Of a stretch of DNA of 64,000 nucleotides, positions 45,205 to 55,821 are shown in pieces. This stretch comes from Microbotryomycetes sp. JL201 (lineage: Eukaryota > Basidiomycota > Microbotryomycetes), in NCBI GenBank assembly GCA_033819885.1, contig JAQYUZ010000057.1, forward strand, positions 1 to 64,000. Direction: 5' to 3'. The notes below the pieces were generated by a model that was not told where the DNA came from, searched no databases, and worked only from the letters and a program-made list of their open reading frames with translations. Numbering within the stretch: position 1 is the stretch's first letter; the number at the start of each line of letters is the position of its first letter. The position numbers were made by a program, and so were the translations under genes.

Positions 45205-46123
45205 CTGCGCTTCTGTACCATGCGCCAGGCTCGACGCCGGCGTCAACTTCGGTGCAATGTAAACGCGTTTCGAATTTGCAGAAAAAGCTGCTAACCAAGC
45301 TTCTTTTTTCCGATCAGCTTGAGATCCATCAACGACTTTCAAGGAGTACAAGTCGCTGTCCACCATGTCAAAGACTCATGTGTACTTCAATCTCTGTCTG
45401 CCGACTCTGTGGACCCTTCTTCCGCCACAAACCGGTACACTCTGCGTCGGCCACTCTCTCGCGACAGACTCCCGCTGCCGAGTTGCAGTCGTAGCTGTAT
45501 TGTTCGACAGTCTCGAGCAACTATATAGCGCTCGTCAGCGAATCGCCACCGACGCGACACTGCGCGGATTGACTAGCGGCTGTTCGGAGCAGGTCGGCGA
45601 CGAGACGCCTCTCGTCCGAGTCGATATGGGCAAAGGTGGCGGCAGCGACCTGCGCCACCTCCAGCACAAGACGCTCGGAGCGCAGGCTACCGTTCTTACG
45701 GTGGCAAACCTGTCGATTCGCGGTCGTCGCAGTTCACACCTTCCATCCACGAAGCAACGACTTTGACTTTTTGTTGCAGGCATCACGACCGTGAGTCGGA
45801 CGGCGCTTGGCTGATTGCGATTGTAACAAGAACGGGCCACCTCGAGGTCGCTTTCCAAGAGGTCGCGATTGCGCTGGCCCTGTTGACCAAGCTAATTCTC
45901 AAGGAAGGCAGCAAGTTCGTATTCCGACGCTTCGGTCAACTCGCAGACGCCGTTTATTGCGATCTGGACAAGGGCAAATATAAGACCGACAAGTTGCGTG
46001 GCCGATGTCTGTCTCTTTTTCGACGAGCGGATTCGTGGATGCTGGCAGCATCCTAAGCGTGCTGGTATCGAAAGGGCTCTGCCCAAACGATCGTTCGCAC
46101 CGCTTCGTCGGAAAGGCGGAGCG
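45205..46123 (+). repeat. Left arm of 1.9-kb inverted repeat
   Basis: This arm is the reverse complement of about 46171-47095, with roughly 90% or higher identity through the middle and falling similarity at the outer end (below about 45260). Stretches of more than 100 bases match with only one or two differences. The arms are not identical, so they have been diverging and are not a simple assembly mirror. The inner 17 bases (GTCGGAAAGGCGGAGCG) meet a 47-nt centre. Confidence 0.85.
45365..46056 (+). pseudogene. Decayed gene copy, left arm
   Basis: An ATG at 45365 opens a frame (THVYFNLCLPTLWTLLPP; ARQRIATDATLRGLTSGCSE; ETPLVRVDMGKGGG), and a second block in another frame gives EVAIALALLTKLILKEGSKF and VFRRFGQLADAVYCDLDKGK. 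The opposite arm encodes the same two blocks reading towards the centre. The blocks look like exons of one former gene, and this copy seems to have lost clean splicing between them. I do not recognise the family; no transposase, reverse transcriptase or viral motif is seen. Which strand was coding is inferred from the frames and the GTGAGT donor still present in the other arm. Confidence 0.45.
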
Positions 46124-46170
46124 TCGTCTTGCGGCGCAGACCGCTCTTGGATAGATGCCACTACAAACGG

Positions 46171-47095
46171 CGCTCTGCCTTTCCGACGAAGCGGTGCGCA
46201 CGATCGTTTGGGCAGCGCCCTTCAGATGTCAGCTCGGAAAGGATGCTTCCGGCATCCACGATCCGCTCGTCGAAAAAGAGACAGACATCGGCCACGCAAC
46301 TTGTCGATCTTATATTTGCCCTTGTCCAGATCGCAATAAACGGCGTCTGCGAGTTGACCGAAGCGTCGGAATACGAACTTGCTGCCTTCCTTGAGAATTA
46401 GCTTGGTCAACAGGGCCAGCGCAATCGCGACCTCTTGAAAGGCGATCTCGAGGTGGCCCGTGCTCGTAACAATCGCAACCAGCCAAGCGCCCGACAGCTT
46501 ACGGTCGTGATGCCCGCAATAAAAAGTCAAAGTCAATGCCTCGTGGACGAAGGACTGAACTGCGAGGATTGCGGACTCACAGTCTCGCCACCGTAAGAAC
46601 GGTGGCCTGCGCTCCGAGCGTCTTGTGCTGGAGGTGGCGCAGCTTGCTGCCGCTACCTTTGCCCATATCGACTCGTACGAGAGGCGTCTCGTCGCCGACC
46701 TGCTCCGACCAGCCGCTAGTCAATTCGCGCAGTGTCGCGTCGGTGGCGATTCGCTGACGAGCGCTTTATAGTTGCTCGAGACTGTCGAATAATACAGCTA
46801 CGACTACAACTCGGCAGCGGGAGTCTGTCGCGAGAGAGTGGCCGACGCAGAGTGTGCCGGTTGGATATTGTAGAAGACTCCACAAAGTCGGCAGACAGAG
46901 ACTGAAGTACACATGCGTCTTTGACATGGTGGACAGCGACTTGTACTCCTTGAAAGTCGTTGATGGATCTCAAGCTGATCGGAATAAAGAAGCTTGGTTA
47001 GCAGCTTCTTCTGCAAATTCGAGACGCACCGACACTGTTCTGATGTTGATGCCGGCAGCGGGCCGAGACCATGTTGCAGAAGCGGCTGTATGGAG
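46171..47095 (-). repeat. Right arm of 1.9-kb inverted repeat
   Basis: Reverse complement of the left arm. The best-conserved part runs from about 46275 (GAGACAGACATCGGCCACGC) to 47030 (GCAAATTCGAGACGC). Outside 47095 no similarity to the left flank is visible, and the 50-base repeat present outside the left arm has no counterpart here. Confidence 0.85.
46222..46927 (-). pseudogene. Decayed gene copy, right arm
   Basis: The second copy of the unrecognised gene, convergent with the left-arm copy. The ATG is at 46925-46927. The first block includes a premature stop relative to the left copy, then LTSGWSEQVGDETPLVRVDM and a GTGAGT donor; the second block has SGAWLVAIVTSTGHLEIAFQ and the highly conserved LILKEGSKFVFRRFGQLADA. 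The acceptor seen in the left arm is altered here (GCGG in place of GCAG). The two copies are damaged at different places, so decay came at least partly after duplication. Confidence 0.45.
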
Positions 47096-47582
47096 TCCGC
47101 GAGTGAAGAGTTGTTTGTCTTGGTTTGAGCTTGGTTATGAAGGCCGGTTACTAGCGTGTTTTCCTTTTGATAACTTGTGAATTCTGATTATGTTGCTGTT
47201 ATGAGCACACCCCTTCCAGTATCAATAGCTGAGGGGGGCGAATCAAAACTCTGGCGGTTGTTTTGCACGGACGGCCTGTGCCCAGAAGCACTACGACTTG
47301 AAGCACGCTATCACTCGCGGTGCTACTGCTCAGAGTCCTATCGATTGCAGTCCTGTCACTCGCACTCCTTCACTCGCCACAAGTTTCGCACGGCGAACAG
47401 CCGGATCGTTCGAAGGGCCCAACATCCTGTTGCGAAATCTGAACGACAATCAATAACTGGTTACAATGTCATCACGAATGTACTACGTGAGCTATGCACA
47501 AACTACTGCTGCAATCTGCCGCGATCACCCTGTCAAGTGATGGCGGAAGTTTGACGGAATGACGCTTGAGACATCGTTCTGT
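47096..47582. other. Gene-free spacer
   Basis: About 490 bp between the right arm and hydroxylase B. It is more AT-rich than the surroundings; one open frame of 125 codons on the plus strand has no family features. Confidence 0.4.
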
Positions 47583-49337
47583 TCAAAGATACTTTTTGAT
47601 GGCCTTCGAGTGACCGAAAGTTTCGATTCGCTCAGCAGTCGTGCCAAAGAGCTTGTCCCATACGCGTCTACATGACGTTTGTCGAGGGGCGTGAGCGCAT
47701 GGGGGCGGTGGTGGGTGGAGCGTGGTGGTGCGAAGACGGCAAAGCACGGTAGCCAGAGTCGATCGTAAGTCAACAGAATGTAAGAAACCAGGACATTTGA
47801 AAACACGGCGTGTATTGATGCGAAAGAGAAATGGTAGTAGCGAAAGAATCAGCGCTCTGCTCAACATAAACTGAACCCTTCAAGCACTCACGATTGCTTG
47901 CCGTAGTTGCGACCTGACTTGCCGAATCGATGATGCACATCTGTATTGACCGCTTGTGTAAGTTATGTTGTCGTTTGTAAGGAACGCGTTGGCTTACCGT
48001 GATCTTCGACCTGAAGCTCCATGTCGAGCGGCTTCAAAAACCAGAGGACAGGGTGCGACCAAGCTGCACGTACTCCCGAGTGGCCCGCCATTTCGACGTA
48101 GATGGTGTACACCAGCGTGATCCACATCTCCGAGAAAGAGAGCGGTACGATCAACGATGCGCACAAGGGAACGGCGAAGACCTCGAGAAATTCTTGATAA
48201 TCTTCAGCAAGGATGGATAGAATAGCCACTGGATGCTTTGTGGTGTGATGATGCTGGTGAATGAACCATAGAGCATCGCATTCATGTGTCGTACGATGGT
48301 AGCAGTAAAAGAAGTAGTCGAGCGTGATCAGCCAAGCGCAAAGGCGCAGCGGAAACGACCAGGTAATGTCGGTCAAGGGGGCAACGTTCTTGTCATAGTG
48401 CAAGTAGAAGTCGAGACCAGTGCGAACCATCATGTAGGCTATCAGATGTATGGTAAGTAAGCGCGTCGGAAACTTGCCTTGGGGTTACTGACCGATGATG
48501 CCCCGTGCCAAGTGATTGACAGACTTGTCGGGTGTGCGATCACGTCCAATATTCTTTTCGTCGAGAACACCAAATTTGAGAGCATAGGCTGGAAAGATGA
48601 TGGCATCAGTAAGAGAACGTCGGCAATTCAGGATAGGTCGTTGCGCGGCTTACTATTGCACCGTGCCACCATTCCGAGGGCAAAAGCAATGAACGACAAA
48701 AGGTAGAATGGATATGCGGCATAGAATGGCCACTTGACATCTGTCAGAGTCACAGTCAGCGATCCGAACAAAGTACGATCATGCCGATGCCGAGTCGGGC
48801 TCACCAGGATAATACTTGTAGGCGAGTGCTTGTATTCCCAATGGGAATAAAGCGTAACGCAGGATGAACAGATTCTCGGGAATCAATGGCATCGTCTCCA
48901 CCGGTCCGCGGTCGATGGACTCGTCCTTCAGGTAATGAATCTCTGGCGGTGTCCATGCCAAGTTGCATAGCCTTTCAGGCCATGTTTGCTCCTTCCACGA
49001 CTTTTTCCACTACATGAATAAGAGGGTCAGCATCGATGTCAAGCGAATGACAGTTTGCCACCGGCGGATGCCCTCGTCGGCCAAGACGAATCGCCGTCGT
49101 CGACCGAAAGACGTCATGCAAGGTGGCACAGATATCGCAACTCACAAAGGTGGACGGTGCTCGTCGATCGACTTTCTGCCGTGTTGTTCGTGGCTCTTTG
49201 TGCTCTGGCTTTGATTCTTCGGCATACTCGATCACATCGTCAGAGTCGCTGCCTGGCGAACCTTGGCGTCTGTGCTTGATGTTTTGTTCTGGCTCTGTCG
49301 CAGCGCCGAGAACAGCTGCTGATCTTAGTGTCACCAT
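47583..49337 (-). CDS. Fatty acid hydroxylase superfamily protein B
   Basis: A paralogue of hydroxylase A. It shares the N-terminus (MVTLRSAAVLGAATEPEQ, then PRTTRQKVDRRAPSTF), the membrane core and the di-iron histidine motifs in YCYHRTTHECDALWFIHQHH and, across an intron, EDH/DVHHRFGKSGRNYGKQ. Other matched blocks are YALKFGVLDEKNIGRDRTPD, LDFYLHYDKNVAPLTDITWS and ILAEDYQEFLEVFAVPLCAS. The last exon gives RVWDKLFGTTAERIETFGHS. Exon structure differs from A: A has an intron within DYFF/YCYHR that is absent here, whereas B has one between EDH and DVHH that A lacks, and B has extra introns near its N-terminus. An ER membrane oxygenase is likely; substrate unknown. Confidence 0.88.
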
Positions 49338-50182
49338 GATGGGGGTGTGTACGGAAAGAAAGAAGATGTGCGCCCTGGACCAAGTGTTTTGCGTTTCCGC
49401 GTCACCTGTTGCCCGACTTTGCCGTCTTTGCCGCCGCTTTCGCACTTTTCAATTTGATCCTGATTTGCGCCAATTTCCGAAGCCGTCACCACCGGCCTCT
49501 GACTAGACTGTGGCAAACATGCTCGAGTGCCTGTCATCAGCGTCCCCTAGTGATCGAGTACAGAGTGCGGGCTTGATCGATAATCACTTGCCACACGAGT
49601 CTGATTGCAATGGCACACGATACGATGCATTGAACCATGGTTTGCATTACATGCGTGCAAGATGGTGCACATTCGCGCTCAGATTCCCATGTCCGTCTTG
49701 GTTTCCCGACCCCGTTCGATGGCCCGGCGAAGTGGTCGGCGATCTTGAAATCACGTGACGTTTTTCCGCGGCGCGCGAAGTGGCCTTCTCAGGGACAAGC
49801 CTTGATTCATTGACGCGAATGGTTTCACATTCAAGAAGCATGACTCGCATTCGCCACAATGGCACTCGATGTCCAGTAGCCATCGAAAAGTGGCGCACGA
49901 TTGAATCGTGATGGACAGCCAGAAGTACTCATATGGCACAAGTTGCAATCGTATCCTTCGACACCTTGATAGCAAACATTACGCCCATCTTGACTATTCT
50001 TGCGGCAGCCAAGCGCCGCCTCGCCTAACCTCGAACCGTTTGACCGAACAACACCGTGCGATACGGTCCTGAACAATTCAAATCTGTCCTGTTCGTGAAT
50101 ACAAAGATTTGACGGCGTCTGCAGCTCCTTCACCTACGAGGCTGACCGTGTCGGCTGCGACGGGCGCTCGCGCCTACCAAGC
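49338..50182. other. Divergent promoter region
   Basis: About 845 bp between hydroxylase B (-) and METTL3 (+). No recognisable gene was found. Both promoters must lie here. Confidence 0.4.
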
Positions 50183-51674
50183 ATGCCTGGCGAGTCGGGA
50201 TACGGAGCAGACACGGCACAACAAGATGTGACATCTCTCATTGAGCGCATCAAAGCCGACCGACAAGCGGTCAGTGACAGTACGGTGGTCTTGACGGCCA
50301 AACCGGCGCCTGACAATGCTACATGTCGCAGAAGTACCCATACGCCAATCCATTTGTACCAATTTGTAGATCTGGCACGCGTTCAGCTTGTCCGGAACCG
50401 GCGACGTGTCGCCAGGCTCATTTCGTCAAAATCTTGAGGAAGCACACGTTAGAGTCGCTTGGGGATTGCTCGTACCTGAACACATGTCACAGAACGGGCA
50501 CGTGCAGGTATGTGCACTATCAACTGGAAGATCCCGGACGGATACCGGGAAATGAGAGCGCGGCGCCAAGCCAAGATGTCGAGGTGCGTTCAAATTGAGA
50601 GCTGTCGATGTCTAACGCGACAGACTGATCAGTCGGATTGATAGGAGGATCGAGCTTTACCAGCCGAGTGGATCAACGCCGACCTTCGTACGCTCGACTT
50701 GTCCGTCCTCGGCAAGTTCGACGTTGTCGTCGCAGACCCGCCTTGGGCGATTCATCAAGAGGCAAGTCGCGCTCGACGTGGGTTTTCCTCATGTGGCTGA
50801 CATGCGCTCGCAACACCAGTTGCCTTATGGCACCATGACAGATCACGAAATGCTGCACATGCAAGTCGGAACGATGCAAAACGAAGGCGGACTGTTGTTC
50901 CTGTGGGTGACGGGAAGAGCCATGGAACTAGGTCGGGAATGCCTGGCTGCCTGGGGGTAAAGCAGTGACAATGATCAAATCCGGACAAGTTGACCGACAG
51001 CTTCTGCGCCAGATATGAGCGAATCGACGAAGTGATTTGGGTCAAGATGAACCAATTGCAAGGTCTCATTAGGACAGGTCGCACAGGTCACTGGCTAAAT
51101 CATTCAAAAGAGGTACAGTTTCGGCATACGTTTGCGATATAGAGAGTAGTACTGACCAAACTGGCGGGGATACACGTTAGCACTGCATTGTGGCTATAAG
51201 AAAGTCGTCCGAACCTTCAATGGGCCCACCTCGGATGCCAGAATGGTACACAAGAGGCATAGACACTCAAGTCATCGTATCTGAAGTACGCGAAACGTCG
51301 CGCAAACCAGACGAATTGTACGACATGGTCGAACGGATCCTCGGCGGTAGAACGAGCGGCAGAAAAGTTGAATTGTTTGGCAGGAAACACAATATCAGAC
51401 CAGGATGGTCAGTTGCGTCCATGGTCATCATCAACACTTTGTTGATTGCTGCAAGCACGACTGACGTCGCAGTTCACCTTTTAGGTTGACGATCGGAAAC
51501 CAACTTGGCGAGGCAGATCAAGTGTTTGACTCGCAGCTTGTAGACGAGTTCAATCAAAGGTTGTTCACTCTTGTCCCATGATGGTTTGCGAGTCTGACCA
51601 CGTTTGACGGCAGGTACCCCGAACGAAGGATGGTCGTAGCGCAGCCACTCTCACTCAGTAATTCAGTTTTGTAG
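50183..51674 (+). CDS. IME4: mRNA N6-adenosine methyltransferase METTL3/IME4
   Basis: The catalytic subunit type of the RNA m6A writer (MT-A70 family), which methylates adenosines in mRNA and in yeast controls meiotic entry. The N-terminus is short and helical ([13 protein letters not shown]). Two CCCH-type fingers follow: FVPICRSG through [20 protein letters not shown], then [20 protein letters not shown] ending VHYQLED. The methyltransferase has [20 protein letters not shown] (catalytic DPPW), [113 protein letters not shown] and [15 protein letters not shown]. Every block aligns with human METTL3, and no catalytic residue is missing. The protein is shorter than human METTL3 at the N-terminus. 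Introns separate most of these blocks. Confidence 0.94.
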
Positions 51675-51858
51675 ATCATTGTCTCCCAATAAATGAATGA
51701 TGCTGCACAACAGCGTAAAAGATCCCATTGACACAATCTCCCGACTCGTGTCGCTACGTCAAAGCCACCTCGCCACTCCTCTCCTCACTCGAAAATGCGC
51801 GCAATCCGGATGAAACGAATGTCCGGTGAAGTAATGCTCCGTGCTAACATTGACGGTT

Positions 51859-53060
51859 TTAAGCAGTCTCGGCGGCAGGGAACTCGAAGTGAACCTGTGT
51901 CCGGGCTCTGATCAGCGCACTGAGCGAGTCGTCGGCAATCACTCAAGACTGACCTCCTTGCCAGTGAGGCGGCGGTAGACAGACGAGAACGAGTCAAGCT
52001 TGTGCTCGAGCGTGTTGACGTCGCGGGGGTCAAGGAAGCTGGGTATGAGACGGTGAACGGTCAGGTGCATTCCAGAACCGTGCTGCGATGCAAGAGGACG
52101 TACACCTTGTGCAAGCGCGAGCCGTCGACGTTTTGGCGAACTCGTCGACCGACAATCTCGGAGGGGAAGACGAGGTCGTCCAAAAGGGCATCGTGGACGG
52201 CCTTCAAGGTGCGCGAACGAGGTCGTTGCTGGGTCGTGCGCGAGCCACGCTTGGGCTTTCGCTGCATACGCCTTTGTGCCAAGAAAACGACGTGCTTGTC
52301 GGCGAAGCGCTTCTCCAATTCGCGAGTCAAGCGTCCCTGGACCTTGTGGAAGGCCTTGAGCTGAGGGACGGGCACAAAGATGACGATGGCCTTCTTGCCG
52401 CCCTTGACGTCGACCTCGCGTGCGGCCGAGATTTGAAGAGGGCGGAGCTCAGCCTTGAGCTCGCCTGCCTCGAGGTCGACGAGGGCCTGGGCGACCTGCA
52501 GCTCGACCTCGTCGGGGGCGGTCCTGGGCGCGTTCGCGGTGCGAAGGACTGATTCAATAGCGAGTCAGGACATTGTCAACAGATGAGGAGACAGTATGAC
52601 TCACTCTTGTTGGCAGCAGACTGTTTATCATGCGTACAGGAGAGTAAACAGCAGTGTCAGCAGTCGTTCGGGCCTGAATGGCAGCGTTGTAAACGAGCAG
52701 AGAGCAGCACGGCAATCTTTGCAGATCCGAAATGCGATACAGGCCAACCGCTCTCGCATGTTGATCTCCACATCGTAGGTCTCGAGATTGTTCCTCCGCC
52801 TTGGGCTGTCAAGCCGCTTCCTGACCAGTGGGCACCAGAGCGGCGAGCTCAATGAGTCCAACACCATTGCGACAGCGCCTCGCACGTTGAGCAATGTCCC
52901 CGGCCGCCGCTGTCGCGCAGAAATTGCCCTCGTCGAAACTTTCGTCCGTGGGTCGTCCGAGACTGCTGCACGCTTTCTTCGATCGAGGTATGGCGCAAGT
53001 CCTTTTGGTCGATATGCCGAGTAGATCGTTGGGCTTTCCAGGCGCGTACGGGCTTACCAT
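51859..53060 (-). CDS. RPS7: 40S ribosomal protein eS7
   Basis: Small-subunit ribosomal protein eS7 of the cytosolic ribosome. The main exon gives [100 protein letters not shown] and VYVLLH; the C-terminal exons give [17 protein letters not shown] and [10 protein letters not shown]. The N-terminus is assembled from an exon that is only the ATG (53058-53060, followed by GTAAGC), a 437-nt intron, a 16-nt micro-exon (52605-52620) and the next exon from 52548, giving [15 protein letters not shown], the expected eS7 start. A large first intron directly after the start codon is common in fungal ribosomal protein genes. Confidence 0.92.
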
Positions 53061-53382
53061 CGTGGACGCACGGCGAAAGCGACGAGCGCTGCGCACGAGC
53101 GGGCGTGAGCCAACTTTGACAGGGGGTCTCAGATCTGAGGGGTGACAATATACGCCGCCCAGGGCTTCGATGCCTTAAAGTTGAGTCTGAAGGACAACTG
53201 TGGTACCTACCGCTTCTTCTGCCCTACATAGCCAGTCACGTCCAAAACTGACGCGTTGCGGCGCGTGCGTCTCTGCTGGCTTCCCGCACGATCGTCTTCC
53301 TAAACGCACGGCTTTGACGGCAGAAAACACTTGCAGTGGCAGGGGTTCACGCATCGAGCTTGCCCCTAGCGTCTAGATACCC
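53061..53382. other. Divergent promoter region, eS7 and CTF8
   Basis: About 320 bp between two divergent genes. It must contain both promoters. No specific ribosomal-protein promoter motif was recognised. Confidence 0.35.
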
Positions 53383-53998
53383 ATGCGGATTCCCCTCGAA
53401 CTGACGGCTGCGTGTACGACACAACTCTCGGTCGCAACTTTGTCGACAGATCCTCCGCTCGCATTTATCGACAACGAACCGTTCTTGATCGAGCTGCAAG
53501 GCACACTCGAGAACCCATCGCATGACCCAGACAGTGCCGTACCGGGCCAGGACATGATGCGAGGGGTACAGGTCGGCAAACTAGACTTGCAGGTACCCGT
53601 GAGTATTGACGCTTGTCCGTGTCGGGTCGACGTTATTTAATCGAATGCGAATATTCCAGACGAAACCCATTCTCAGAATCGCTCACCATCGCTTGGAAGG
53701 CAAGCTCGTCGCGCTCACGGAACCGTACGCGATCCTCAAGACGACGCGTTCACTTGCTTCACGACAGAACGGAGAACCGCCACTGAAAAGGATGCGCTCC
53801 GTCGTCAAGCAAAGAGACGGTAACGACAGCGATTCGCAAACACTCCTAGCAGATGACAATGATGACGAAGATCAGGCGAACGCTCCACGAATCGAGATTG
53901 CAGGCATCGTCAGAAGAAAAATCGTGTTTAGCAAAAGGCCAGAACCGTTGATCGAGCTCAGTTCAGACGCAGTCGCTCCACCGTCGTCAGACATCTAA
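53383..53998 (+). CDS. CTF8: Chromosome transmission fidelity protein 8
   Basis: CTF8 is a small subunit of the alternative clamp loader Ctf18-RFC, which loads PCNA on the leading strand and supports sister-chromatid cohesion. ATG 53383 starts MRIPLELTAACTTQLSVATL. The conserved core is FLIELQGTLENPS, then VGKLDLQVP spliced to TKPILRIAHHRLEGKLVALT and EPYAILKT, and near the C-terminus IEIAGIVRRKIVFSKRPEPL. This order (ELQG, GKLD, LRIGxHxLEGK, AVL, I-KKIVFS-RPEP) is the Ctf8 signature. One intron of about 70 nt separates VP from TK. An Asp-rich insertion (LADDNDDEDQANAP) lies before the last strand. The protein is about 180 residues, a normal length. Confidence 0.9.
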
Positions 53999-54087
53999 GC
54001 GTTCCTGTGCCCCATGTCCGTTATATGCCCCAACGTTGTTGTCATCATTACCTCACGCAGTACCTGTCTATCTACACTTGCAAGTAA

Positions 54088-55584
54088 TCATGCATTCTTG
54101 GCCGTTCGTGGCTTTTTTGTTGGCCTCGCACCGTTGGCTGCCGCCGCTTGCCGACCTCGTTCCCGCTTGGCCTCTGTGCGCTCGCGCTTGCGCTTCTGCG
54201 CTGGCGTCTCGCCGTCGGCATCGACAGACCCTGACGTCACATCACCCTGCGCTGCCTTCGGTTTTGCGTCTTTGGCCAAACTCTTGGCGTCCTTTTGCTT
54301 TTTCGGCGACGCTTTCGCAGAGTTTGCGGCCGACGATGATTTCTTCTTGTCATGCTTCTGCTTGTCAGGGGAGACTGCCTGTTTAGGGTGCTGCTGCTTC
54401 TTTTCCCCTTTTGCATTGACCTTGCCCGCTTTCTTCAACGCCACTTGATCCTTTGGCGCATCCGCATGACCTTGCTTCTTTGCTTTCGCTACTTCGGAAG
54501 CTCGCTTGATCGCTTTCAAGCGTTGTCTCTCTGCAATCTCTTCTTTCGTCGGTTTTGGTGCGACCCATTTTGGCCGATCAGACTTTTTAGGCTCGCTGGA
54601 GTGATCAAGCGAGAAAATGTAAGCAAGACAACACAGCATACCGAAAAGCGTGAAACGCACGCAACGTCCTTGCCCTGAGCCTTCCACCGCTCTCGTTTTT
54701 CTTTTTTGGCTAGTTTACGTTTTTCCGCTTTTTGCTTCTTTGCCAGCCTACGTTTCTCTGCCTCGTCATCTTGCTTGGCGGCGGCAGCATCATCACCTTT
54801 GTCTGCATGAGCGTCTTCGCCTTTGCTGGTAGCCACAACAGCGTCATCGTTGGAGGCGGCAGCCTGCTGCTCCGCTCGAGTGGCACCAGCCTCTTGCAAC
54901 CTCCTTCTCGCGACCCTGTCATCCAACAAGGCAATAACCACTCGAGCGTCCCACGTCTTTTGCTCATCAGACAAACCTTCCAACCGAGGATCATCCGAAA
55001 TTGCTTGTTCATTCGTGATGGACGGCGCTTGAACAGCCTTCTGGAGTCGGGCGAGACGTCGAAGATGGTCCTAATGTAGATCTGTCAGCCGCGTGTCCGA
55101 TTGAAAGAAAGCATTGCAACACGCTAACCTTTGATTGAACGTGAACTTGGAGCATCTTGCCCGGTTTCAACACTTTGGAAGGACAAACCACGCACGTGAC
55201 CACGTCTGGTTCGGCTTCGGCTTGGGCGTCGTTGTCATTTTCTGATAATGAAGATGCGTTCGGGTGTACGATTGGATCGATCGCTGCTTCATGTGCTGAA
55301 GGGAATCCATCCTCTGGCAAAGGATTTGGCACGTCGTCCTCGTCCATCAGCTCGTCTTCCGCGTCGTCACCTTCGTCCTCGTTGTCGTCTGTGCTGTCTT
55401 CCTCGCTGTCTTGCTCGTCGTCACTGTCTCGCGGTCTCTTTGTGCGCGTTCGAGCTTGTCGAGTTGGTTGCTGCTGCTGCTGCTGCTCATCGTCAGAGCT
55501 GCTGCCGTCCGTGTCTTCATCGGACAGAGCTGGAGCCAATTGCTTGGCAGACAGCTTTTGCTGCTTCGTCACGTGTTTGAACAT
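54088..55584 (-). CDS. C2H2-type zinc finger, Lys-rich protein
   Basis: Not a named family to me. ATG 55582-55584 gives MFKHVTKQQKLSAKQLAPAL, followed by a Ser/Asp/Glu/Gln-rich acidic region (poly-Gln at about 55466-55483). A single zinc-finger-like unit CVVCPSKVLKPGKMLQVHVQ SKDH (Cys-x2-Cys, then His-x5-His; shown split by its position at an intron) is followed by LRRLARLQKAV. Then comes a helical region (SDEQKTWDARVVIALLDDRV) and a very Lys-rich tail (KKQKAEKRKLAKKEKRERWK and EAKRERGRQAAAANGARPTK). The last exon begins near 54600. Composition and the finger type suit a nucleolar RNA-associated protein in ribosome assembly, which is inference. Confidence 0.72.
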
Positions 55585-55821
55585 TGCCGGACACTCGACA
55601 AACTTGAAACTCGACTCGTCGCAAATCGCCGCCCAAAAAAAAACCCGAGGCCGATTAGCACTGGTGTCAGTTCAATGTACCTGGGTTCCAGGCGCATTCA
55701 GTGGCAGCTAATACGACTCTGTGTACAAACACGACGGGGACGCAACACTTGTTCCTGTCAGTTCACTAGATTACCCCGCAGTCCACTCTTCGCTCGTTCG
55801 CGCGCTCTTGCCGGTCACAGC

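Noticed and set aside
45121-47095. Palindrome as an autonomous DNA transposon
   Set aside because: No transposase, DDE-like or reverse transcriptase motif is visible, and no clear target-site duplication was found at the outer ends.
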